The notes below the pieces were generated by a model. It saw only the letters and a program-made list of their open reading frames with translations. It was not told the DNA's origin and searched no databases. Positions 15,312 through 21,719 of a stretch of 21,719 nt of DNA are shown in pieces. The position numbers and the translations under genes were made by a program. How positions within the stretch are numbered: position 1 is the stretch's first letter; each line of letters starts with the position of its first letter. Origin of the DNA: Caryophanales bacterium UBA5603 (GTDB lineage: Bacteria; Bacillota_I; Bacilli_A; Izemoplasmatales; Hujiaoplasmataceae); assembly GCA_002424815.1 (NCBI GenBank), contig DILB01000013.1, forward strand, positions 1 through 21,719. The letters are read 5' to 3'.

Positions 15312-15339
15312 ATTATATCAACAACCCTAGAAATAACAA
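15312..15339 (-). promoter_or_regulatory. Promoter of the hydrolase-oxidoreductase-YczE-Nudix unit
   Basis: TTGTTA (15339-15334), a 16-base spacer and TATAAT (15317-15312); a second overlapping TATAAT follows. The predicted start near 15305 leaves a leader of only about 15 bases. Confidence 0.7.
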
Positions 15340-15340
15340 G

Positions 15341-15365
15341 AAAAAATGCCATCTAAAAGATGGCA
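15341..15365 (-). terminator. Intrinsic terminator of lon
   Basis: TGCCATCT / AGATGGCA form an 8-bp stem with a 3-base loop, followed by six T on the minus strand, 5 bases after the lon stop. Confidence 0.92.
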
Positions 15366-15370
15366 AAAAT

Positions 15371-17692
15371 CTATTTCTTCAAGGCAAAACTTAATACATC
15401 GTCTAAAGTCTCTGCAAATTCAATTTTTAGTACGTCTCTGACTTCCTTTGGAATGTCATCTACATCTTTCTCGTTTCCGCGAGGAATGACGATTTGTTTG
15501 AGACCACTTCTCGCAGCTGCGATTGCTTTTTCTTTTAAACCACCAATGGGTAAGACCCTTCCTTTTAAAGTGATTTCACCGGTCATACCTGTAAATCGAT
15601 CCACTTTTCTTCCTGATAAAACCGAAACTAAAGCAGTAGCTATTGTCACGCCAGCCGAAGGACCATCCTTAGGGATTGCGCCTTCAGGGACATGGATATG
15701 TATATCTGATTTTTCAAACAATTCCTTTTTGATTCCTAGGGTATCGGCATTAGTGCGGACATAACTTAGAGCCGCCATCGCAGATTCTTTCATAACATTT
15801 CCTAAATTTCCAGTAGAAACCATTCCAGTCTTACCTTCATAATAGGTTGCTTCAACATCGAGTGTATCGCCACCAGCGACGGTATAAGCTAATCCAGTCA
15901 CCACGCCAACCATATCTTCCTTTTGAATTTGATTATTGTGAAAGAGCGGTTTGCCAAGATAGTTGATGAGATTATCTACGTCTATCTTAACAATCTCCAG
16001 TTTATTAACAAGAATTTCTTTGATAACTTTGCGAACAATTGATCCAATCAATCGTTCGAGTTGACGTACACCTGCTTCTCGTGTGTAATCTTTGATAATT
16101 GAACGAATAGCATCATCAGTAAAGATAATTTTAGCTCGGTCAAGTCCATGACTGTCGACTTGTTTGTTAATAAGAAAGCGATGGGCAATATGGAATTTTT
16201 CAATCTCTGTATAAGAAGATAATTCGATAATTTCCATGCGGTCACGCAGTGGCGCAGGGACATTCTCTAAATAATTTGCCGTAGCAATAAAAAGAACTTT
16301 TGAAAGATCATAATTTTCTTCAACGTAATGATCGCTAAAAAATTGATTTTGTTCCGGATCAAGCACTTCAAGCAGTGCTGATGAAGGATCATTTCGGTCG
16401 TCATAAGTTAATTTGTCGATTTCATCAATCAAAAAGACTGGATTAGAAACTTCGGCCTTAATCATACCATTGATGATTCTACCTGGTAGTGCGCCTACAT
16501 AGGTGCGTCTGTGACCGCGAATCTCAGCTTCATCTCTCACTCCACCTAATGAAGTTTTAACAAATTTGCGATTCAAAGCATTCGCAATCGATTTTGCAAG
16601 TGAAGTTTTACCTACGCCAGGAGGTCCCGAAAGGCATAGAATTGTTTGAGGATTTTTACCAGTTAGCATTTTAACACTCAAATATTCAATAATTCTTTCT
16701 TTGACTTTATCGAGTCCATAATGGGCTTCTTCAAGTTTGTTAATCGCATTATTAATTTCTTTTTCATCAGATGTCGTCTTTTGCCACGGAATACTGATGA
16801 GCGTTTCAAGATAAGTTCTAACAACATTACTTTCGCTTGAATTGGCTGATAAATATTCATATCTTTTAAGCTCTTTTAAAGCCTTTTCTTTTACTTCTTT
16901 TGGCATATCTGAGTTGTTAATACCTTCTAGAAGTTTTGAAACATCATCTTGTTTCGAATCACCAAGTTCTTCTTGAATTGCTCGCATTTTCTCACGAAGA
17001 TAATATTCTTTTTGGTTTTGATCAGCTGATTTACGGACGGATTCATTGATTTTTGATTCAATGGATTGAAGTTGTTTTTCTTTTTCAATATCTTCAAGCA
17101 AATACTGAAGTCTCTTGTTGATAGAAATGGTTACCAAGTATTTTGAACGTTCATTTTCGGAAATTCGTAATTCAGAAGCAATTAAGTCACAGAGTTTATC
17201 ACTCGTGATGCCACCTTGCATGGAATCGAGAACTTTTTTTGAGTCCCGAAATAAGTAAGCAGCATTTTCAACCACTTCTTTTGTAACCATTTTAAGAAGG
17301 ACTTGTTCTTCATCAAGATTTTCAGGCCGTAATACCATCGATGTAAAATCAATGAGATAGTAAGGATCTTTTGTAATTAAATCATTTATTTGAACGCGGG
17401 TAATTGGTTCGAATTTAATTTTAAAATTTCCGTTTGGCAATTTAATCTTCACGCTAATTCTCGCCAAAAGACCCACCTCAATAAGGTCGGTAAATTCTGG
17501 TTCAACTATTTCAGGATTGGATTGAAATAATAATATGACGTAACCATCACGATTTGATTCCGATTCGAAAATAGCATTTTTAGAAAAATCACGACCGACT
17601 TCGACGCGAACATCTGAATTTGGTAAGAAAATGACCCCCCTAACAGGTACAGCCGGTAAGCGGTCATTAAATATTTTAGTTTGATCGTACAT
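15371..17692 (-). CDS. lon: ATP-dependent protease Lon (LonA)
   Basis: Hexameric AAA+ protease that degrades damaged and regulatory proteins in the cytosol. It has 773 residues, the usual LonA length. Order: N-terminal substrate-binding LAN domain (about 10-200, PAVPVRGVIFLPN at 13-25), coiled middle part, AAA+ module with Walker A GPPGVGKT (356-363), Walker B VFLIDE (419-424), and C-terminal protease domain with the catalytic Ser679 (PKDGPSAG) and Lys722 dyad. The frame is open 16 codons upstream, but ATG 17692 has a near-perfect GAGGTGAT site and matches Lon N-termini. Its own promoter and a 78-base leader lie upstream. I see no CIRCE or CtsR operator, so classical heat-shock repressor control is not evident. 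Confidence 0.97.
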   Translation of the reverse strand: MYDQTKIFNDRLPAVPVRGVIFLPNSDVRVEVGRDFSKNAIFESESNRDGYVILLFQSNPEIVEPEFTDLIEVGLLARISVKIKLPNGNFKIKFEPITRVQINDLITKDPYYLIDFTSMVLRPENLDEEQVLLKMVTKEVVENAAYLFRDSKKVLDSMQGGITSDKLCDLIASELRISENERSKYLVTISINKRLQYLLEDIEKEKQLQSIESKINESVRKSADQNQKEYYLREKMRAIQEELGDSKQDDVSKLLEGINNSDMPKEVKEKALKELKRYEYLSANSSESNVVRTYLETLISIPWQKTTSDEKEINNAINKLEEAHYGLDKVKERIIEYLSVKMLTGKNPQTILCLSGPPGVGKTSLAKSIANALNRKFVKTSLGGVRDEAEIRGHRRTYVGALPGRIINGMIKAEVSNPVFLIDEIDKLTYDDRNDPSSALLEVLDPEQNQFFSDHYVEENYDLSKVLFIATANYLENVPAPLRDRMEIIELSSYTEIEKFHIAHRFLINKQVDSHGLDRAKIIFTDDAIRSIIKDYTREAGVRQLERLIGSIVRKVIKEILVNKLEIVKIDVDNLINYLGKPLFHNNQIQKEDMVGVVTGLAYTVAGGDTLDVEATYYEGKTGMVSTGNLGNVMKESAMAALSYVRTNADTLGIKKELFEKSDIHIHVPEGAIPKDGPSAGVTIATALVSVLSGRKVDRFTGMTGEITLKGRVLPIGGLKEKAIAAARSGLKQIVIPRGNEKDVDDIPKEVRDVLKIEFAETLDDVLSFALKK

Positions 17693-17738
17693 CGTAATCA
17701 CCTCTTGTATAGTGAATTCATAATAAATTGATGATAGC

Positions 17739-17770
17739 AAAAAGATGTGTTGTTTCAGTGTGCTACATCT
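17739..17770 (-). promoter_or_regulatory. Hairpin at the 5' end of the lon mRNA
   Basis: AGATGT / ACATCT (6 bp, 16-base loop) followed by four to five T on the minus strand. The stem begins at the predicted transcription start, so it would cap the mRNA; it could also act as a weak early terminator. The stem is short, so this is tentative. Confidence 0.3.
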
Positions 17771-17776
17771 AGTAAT

Positions 17777-17804
17777 ATTTTAACACAAATCATCAAACAA
17801 ACAA
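17777..17804 (-). promoter_or_regulatory. Promoter of lon
   Basis: TTGTTT (17804-17799), 16-base spacer and TAAAAT (17782-17777), with a TGT extension before the -10. The predicted start is near 17770. Confidence 0.6.
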
Positions 17805-17821
17805 AAACATTTGCTGCTGAT

Positions 17822-17859
17822 AAAGAAAAGAATTCCCATGACGGAAGTCAGAGGAATTC
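17822..17859 (-). terminator. Intrinsic terminator of tig
   Basis: GAATTCC / GGAATTC outer stem continued by TGAC / GTCA around a TTCC loop, with one mismatch and one wobble between; TTTTCTTT follows on the minus strand. It lies 13 bases after the tig stop. Confidence 0.85.
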
Positions 17860-17872
17860 AAGAAGTCATGAA

Positions 17873-19168
17873 TTAATCAATGAATTTAATATTTTGAACT
17901 AAAAAATCGACGGCTTTTTTAAAGATGATTTCATCAACGACCGCTGTTTCTGGAATGGCTGCTTGAGCTTGTTCTAAAGTAACATTTTGGCTTTTATATT
18001 GTTCTACGATTTCTAAGTATTTTGCATTAATTTCATCTTTAGAAGCTTCAAGTTTTTCTTTTTTACCGATAGCTTCTACTACGAGTTGTGAACGAATGGT
18101 CTTTGTCGCTTGTGCTTGAAGATCTTCATAATATTGTTCTTTCGTTTTGCCCATATATTGAAGATACATGTCAAAATCTAATCCGTATTGTTTAATTTGA
18201 CGGGCTGTTGATTCATTTAGGCGATCTGCTTCTTCTTTAATCATTTCCTCTGGTATTTCAAAGGTAGCATTTTGAGAAGCAAGCTCAATGACTTTATTGG
18301 TTGTTTCGTTAACATTTTTTTCTTTTTTACCTTTTTCAAGGTCCGCTTTGACATGAGCACGATATTCTGCGATATTACTTACATTTTCAATATTCAATTC
18401 TAAAACAAATTCATCAGAAAGGGTAGGAACAACACGTTGTTTAATCTCGTGAAGTTTAACAGCAAAGACAGCCTCTTTACCTGCTAATGATGCTTCGTGA
18501 TATTCTTCTGGGAATGTAACAACAACGTTTTTTTCAGCCTCTGGAGCCATGCCAATCATTTGTTCTTCAAAGCCAGGTATAAATTGACCAGAACCAATGA
18601 TAAGTTCATAATTTTCTGAAGTTCCTCCATCAAATTTAACACCATCAACAGAACCAGAAAAATCAAAAACAGCAGTATCATTTAATTCAAGAGTCCCATT
18701 TTCTTTCAGCACCATCTCTGCATTTTTAGATAGTTCTTTATTGATAGCTGCATCGATTTCAAGGTCAGTCGCTTCATCCGATGCTTTTTTGATTTCGAGG
18801 CCCAAGTATTCACCTAAGATGATTTCTGGTTTAACGGCAACAACAACTTCATAAGTGAAGTCTTCGCCTCGCTTTACTTTTTTGAAATCTAAATTAATTT
18901 TTGGTTGAGCAACGACTTGAATGTTGTTTTCAACAACTGCATCATAGTAAGTATCTTGCATTGCGTGGTTAATTGCTTCTTCATAAAGCGATTCAACGCC
19001 AAATTTCGCTTCATATATATTTCTTGGTGTGTGACCTTTTCGAAAGCCTTTAACTTCCACTTTTTGATTGATTTCTTCGAAAGCATGGTCAAGTGCATGT
19101 TCGAACAATTCTTTGGTTACGGTAACTTCAAAGCGAACTTTTGAACCGCTGAGTTTATCAATAATCAT
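17873..19168 (-). CDS. tig: Trigger factor, ribosome-associated chaperone and prolyl isomerase
   Basis: Binds the ribosome at the exit tunnel and folds nascent chains. It has 431 residues, the usual size. The N-terminal ribosome-docking domain has the signature GFRKGHTP (41-48). An FKBP-type isomerase domain follows (about 150-245, with FIPGFEEQMIGM and KEAVFAVKLHEIK), then the helical substrate-binding C-terminal domain (about 250-431). ATG with GGAGGAAAC upstream. It has its own strong promoter and a terminator, so it is expressed as a single gene, with lon as the next unit downstream; tig is a frequent neighbour of clp/lon protease genes in bacteria. Confidence 0.97.
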   Translation of the reverse strand: MIIDKLSGSKVRFEVTVTKELFEHALDHAFEEINQKVEVKGFRKGHTPRNIYEAKFGVESLYEEAINHAMQDTYYDAVVENNIQVVAQPKINLDFKKVKRGEDFTYEVVVAVKPEIILGEYLGLEIKKASDEATDLEIDAAINKELSKNAEMVLKENGTLELNDTAVFDFSGSVDGVKFDGGTSENYELIIGSGQFIPGFEEQMIGMAPEAEKNVVVTFPEEYHEASLAGKEAVFAVKLHEIKQRVVPTLSDEFVLELNIENVSNIAEYRAHVKADLEKGKKEKNVNETTNKVIELASQNATFEIPEEMIKEEADRLNESTARQIKQYGLDFDMYLQYMGKTKEQYYEDLQAQATKTIRSQLVVEAIGKKEKLEASKDEINAKYLEIVEQYKSQNVTLEQAQAAIPETAVVDEIIFKKAVDFLVQNIKFID

Positions 19169-19202
19169 TTGTTTCCTCCAATAGATTTTAATCGCGAGTT
19201 TA

Positions 19203-19231
19203 ATTATAACAAATCAAGGTAGCTAAATCAA
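19203..19231 (-). promoter_or_regulatory. Strong sigma-A-type promoter of tig
   Basis: TTGATT (19231-19226), exact 17-base spacer and TATAAT (19208-19203), with a TGT extension. Predicted start near 19196, leader of about 28 bases. Confidence 0.8.
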
Positions 19232-19253
19232 TCTTTTTGAACTTTAAAAGATT
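19230..19253. repeat. 8-bp inverted repeat over the stop of the DUF697-like gene and the tig -35
   Basis: AATCTTTT / AAAAGATT with an 8-base spacer, spanning the stop codon of the upstream gene and the tig -35 box. No T-run follows on the minus strand, so it is a poor terminator and transcription from truB-ribF may run into tig. Confidence 0.35.
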
Positions 19254-20158
19254 TTTTCGAAGACAGAGCGTAATCGAGATGGCATTCTTTTAACCGACTC
19301 AACTAAAACACTTGGCAACAAGATAATCGCCTCGCCAAATGCGTTTTTTCTTAGTTCTTTTTTGGTCATCCCTTTTAAATTCATGAATAAGTAATTTCGA
19401 CAGATAATTCCAACACGAAGCGATAGTAAAGCATTCCCAACACCTTGAGCTAACGATCCTGTCAAAATTTTCATAAAAGGAATTTCATTTAGTGCTTGAA
19501 GGCCTTTAGAAGGAAACAATTCATTTAAATCAATACCTTCCAATGATTCAGCGATAACGGCAGCACTCATTACATTCAGTGACAGTTTTCCTAAAGCTGC
19601 ATAACTGGGTCTGAAGCCACATTTTATCACTAATTCTTTTATCAATCGTAAATTAATGATTAATACTGCCGCTAAATCTAATCTTCCGTTTTGTGAGATG
19701 GCTGTTGAAAGAAACACTGTTTCAGCGTGACTAACGATAATTTTGTTCAATTCTTTTTTTATCGTTTCATCGAAGATTTTTCCTAAGATTGATTTGAGCA
19801 TTAAGGGATCCGATATCGCATCTTTTAAAGCTGTTTTTTCCTCTTGGCTCAAGTAATCTTCCAAAAGTAAATTGTTTGCGACTTTTTTATACATGTGATA
19901 GTTCTTTCGTGCATTGGCTTCTTCATCGAAAAGAGAATCCATGGAAAAAGTCGGAGAAAAAACGACAATAAAAATTGGCCTTACAACCAGAAGCAAAAAC
20001 AGAATTGCCGAAAATGCATAAAATGCATAGGCAAGATATGGGTGGATTTGTCCCACTCTTTCACCTAGATCCAAAACACTTGATAATAACACAAGGATGA
20101 TAAAGAAAAGTGCGCCAATACCTAAAGTAATCCAAAAAGCTTTGCTGATTTTTTTCAT
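19244..20158 (-). CDS. DUF697-like (YcjF-type) membrane protein
   Basis: Membrane protein of 304 residues with two clear N-terminal transmembrane segments (about 7-29 and 41-67), then a cytosolic helical part with the stretches LDLAAVLIINLRLIKEL (160-176), FRPSYAALGKL (182-192) and QGVGNALLSLRVG (238-250). The last resembles the glycine-rich end of DUF697 domains, which occur in YcjF-type proteins and next to small GTPases; the assignment is tentative and the function unknown. The ATG at 20158 shares one base with the ribF stop (TGATG), with AGAGGT upstream at good spacing; a GTG one codon earlier is less well placed. It is the last gene of the truB-ribF unit. Its basic C-terminus (KRMPSRLRSVFEK) may lie on the membrane. 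Confidence 0.75.
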   Translation of the reverse strand: MKKISKAFWITLGIGALFFIILVLLSSVLDLGERVGQIHPYLAYAFYAFSAILFLLLVVRPIFIVVFSPTFSMDSLFDEEANARKNYHMYKKVANNLLLEDYLSQEEKTALKDAISDPLMLKSILGKIFDETIKKELNKIIVSHAETVFLSTAISQNGRLDLAAVLIINLRLIKELVIKCGFRPSYAALGKLSLNVMSAAVIAESLEGIDLNELFPSKGLQALNEIPFMKILTGSLAQGVGNALLSLRVGIICRNYLFMNLKGMTKKELRKNAFGEAIILLPSVLVESVKRMPSRLRSVFEKIF

Positions 20159-21072
20159 CACAGTGACCTCTTTTTTTTGAAGATTTCATTAACTACTTTC
20201 TCATCAAGATGCATTTGCTGTATCAAATCAGTTGTTGAACGATATTTTATTTCCTCTCGGATGTATTCAATAAATTCTACTTTAACAACTTTACCATATA
20301 TGCTTTGAGAAAAACGAAAAATATGAACTTCAAACGTCACAAATTTGTCTGAAAAAGTTGGATTGTCACCAATGTTAGCCATTGATTCATATTCAACCCC
20401 ATCAACAGTAACTATTGTTGCATAGACACCAGATTTGGGTAGAAAATATCCATCATAATCAATATTCGCCGTAGGAAATCCTAAATATTTTCCTCTTCCC
20501 TTACCAGAAATCACAGTGCCAGAGATTGAGAATTGATAACCTAACAGATGATTCGCTAAAGTAATGTCTCCATTTGATAGTGCTTCTCTGATACGCGTTG
20601 ACCCTATTTTCTCAGTTTCATAAACCATTTCATCTAGTACAATAGTTTTAAAATTCGGAGAATTTTGAAGCGTGGTTGCATTACCTAATCCACGATATCC
20701 AAAAGTAAAATCAAAGCCGACAACAACAATGGTAGCGCAACTCAAAAATCTTTGAATGAAAGTAAGGTAATCAAGTGAAATCAAATCCTTTGTGACTTCA
20801 AAAATATATAGGTAATCAAAGCCCATTGCTTGAGCTTTTTTAGCTTTTTCATCAAGATTTGTTAAATGATGAAAGGGTTGGTTTTTAATAAATGACAATA
20901 CATGTGTTGAGAAAGTCATAATTCCTGATTTTAAATTCTGAGTTTTCGCAATTTCTAAAGTTTTGTCAAGTAAAGTTCGATGGGCAATATGCATGCCATC
21001 AAAGAATCCTAGGGATATGACTAATCCAGTTTCATTGATATGATCATCAAATTTAAGTATTTTAATCTGCAT
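20158..21072 (-). CDS. ribF: Bifunctional riboflavin kinase / FAD synthetase
   Basis: Makes FMN from riboflavin and then FAD, in the cytosol. It has 304 residues, typical. The N-terminal adenylyltransferase domain (about 1-180) has GFFDGMHIAH (22-31), VGFDFTFGYRGLG and STRIREAL; the C-terminal kinase domain (about 185-304) has KGRGKYLGFPTAN, with the PTAN motif that binds Mg-ATP, and MANIGDNPTF. The HxGH of the nucleotidyltransferase reads HIAH here. The ATG shares one base with the truB stop (TAATG) and has no good ribosome site of its own, so it is likely translated by coupling. The truB-ribF order is widely conserved. It also supplies FAD to flavoproteins such as the GltD-like protein in this window. 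Confidence 0.95.
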   Translation of the reverse strand: MQIKILKFDDHINETGLVISLGFFDGMHIAHRTLLDKTLEIAKTQNLKSGIMTFSTHVLSFIKNQPFHHLTNLDEKAKKAQAMGFDYLYIFEVTKDLISLDYLTFIQRFLSCATIVVVGFDFTFGYRGLGNATTLQNSPNFKTIVLDEMVYETEKIGSTRIREALSNGDITLANHLLGYQFSISGTVISGKGRGKYLGFPTANIDYDGYFLPKSGVYATIVTVDGVEYESMANIGDNPTFSDKFVTFEVHIFRFSQSIYGKVVKVEFIEYIREEIKYRSTTDLIQQMHLDEKVVNEIFKKKRSL

Positions 21073-21719
21073 TATAACAACACCGACAGTCTCATAATAT
21101 TTTTTTCAACATCAAAGGTATAAATAGCAAGCGGATTACCCTCTTTATCACAAACAAGCGAATCTTCTTGAGATTCAAAGATATCAGTGGGTAGAAATGC
21201 ACCATTTTTAATTTTTGGCAAATATTCATCTATGACATATACTACTGGAAAATCTAGATGCTTAAGTGGATTTATAAATTCAATCATTTCAGTTGACACT
21301 TCATCAATCCTTTTTGCATCTTCAATAACAAAATTGCCAACTTGAATCCTTCTTAAATTTGACAAAGTTGCAGGCAGATGCATTTTGGCACCAATATCCC
21401 GTGCTAAAGAACGAATATACGTTCCTTTCGAGCATGAAACAGACACTGATACTTCAACAAATTGATTCGTTTTTGTCATTGAATCTTCTAAAATTAATGA
21501 GAAAATGGATATCGGTCTTGGTTCCATTTGAGGACGGGCTAAATTCTTATGAACATATTCATAAGCTCGTTTTCCATTGATTTTAATTGCAGAAGCCACA
21601 GGTGGAATTTGCATTGAATCACCTAAAAATGATTCTAAGACCCTCTTAAGTTCCTCGACATCAATCGAGTCGACATCCAAAGTGTCAATTTGATTTCCAG
21701 TGATATCATCCGTATCAGT
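21072..21719 (-). CDS. truB: tRNA pseudouridine-55 synthase TruB (N-terminal part outside window)
   Basis: Makes pseudouridine 55 in the T-loop of tRNAs. The frame is open to the window edge, and 215 C-terminal residues are visible. They begin with the family stretch TDTDDITG and continue with QIPPVASAIKINGKRAYEY and SCSKGTYIRSLARDIG, both conserved in TruB; the catalytic aspartate (GxxDPxAxG) lies beyond the edge. A TTG at 21680 could be taken as a start, but the family residues continue upstream of it. The tail (last 70 residues or so) fits the small C-terminal domain of Gram-positive TruB. It is the first visible gene of the truB-ribF-DUF697 unit. Confidence 0.95.
   Translation of the reverse strand, partial: TDTDDITGNQIDTLDVDSIDVEELKRVLESFLGDSMQIPPVASAIKINGKRAYEYVHKNLARPQMEPRPISIFSLILEDSMTKTNQFVEVSVSVSCSKGTYIRSLARDIGAKMHLPATLSNLRRIQVGNFVIEDAKRIDEVSTEMIEFINPLKHLDFPVVYVIDEYLPKIKNGAFLPTDIFESQEDSLVCDKEGNPLAIYTFDVEKNIMRLSVLL

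Noticed and set aside
17693..17740. 16-codon N-terminal extension of Lon
   Set aside because: The extension covers the ribosome site GAGGTGAT of the better start and does not resemble Lon N-termini.
17693..17872. CIRCE or CtsR operator before lon
   Set aside because: Only partial resemblance (an AGCAC stretch); neither the inverted nor the direct repeat of the consensus is present.

Overview
The window is a conserved housekeeping stretch of an AT-rich, Gram-positive-type (Bacillota/Mollicutes-relative) chromosome. The evidence is strong AGGAGG-type ribosome sites, TTGxxx/TATAAT promoters often with TGn extensions, a type-B-like RNase P RNA, and Bacillus-style gene pairs (xerD-deoB, rpsO-pnp, truB-ribF). 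TGA is used as a normal stop (the coiled-coil gene, hemW, the GltD-like gene, ribF), so the code is standard and this is not a Mycoplasma. An Acholeplasma/Izemoplasma-type or other deep-branching Bacillota lineage is my guess. No phage, insertion sequence, CRISPR array or tRNA was seen.

Layout: a plus-strand gene for a very long coiled-coil protein enters from the left edge and ends at 1896. Everything else is on the minus strand, so the transcripts run right to left. From 21719 leftward the units are: truB(partial)-ribF-DUF697-like membrane protein; tig; lon; a four-gene unit of an alpha/beta hydrolase interrupted by an in-frame TGA, a GltD-like Fe-S/FAD oxidoreductase, a YczE-like membrane protein and a Nudix hydrolase; a DUF2779-type nuclease; rpsO then pnp; rnpB; lepA; and hemW-xerD-deoB.

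The genes cover translation and RNA metabolism (truB, rpsO, pnp, rnpB, lepA), protein folding and turnover (tig, lon), cofactors (ribF, hemW), nucleoside catabolism (deoB) and chromosome dimer resolution (xerD). Genes inside a unit overlap by 1 to 11 bases or are spaced by a few bases, which suggests translational coupling. Most units end in a clear hairpin terminator, several of which overlap the last codons of the gene.

I see no convincing new multi-gene system. The points most worth a second look are the hydrolase broken by a single TGA just before its nucleophile serine, the giant coiled-coil protein, the nuclease that pairs a Cas4-like cysteine pattern with a DEDD-type exonuclease motif, two perfect 16-bp palindromes at gene starts or promoters, and the structured leaders of rpsO and pnp.
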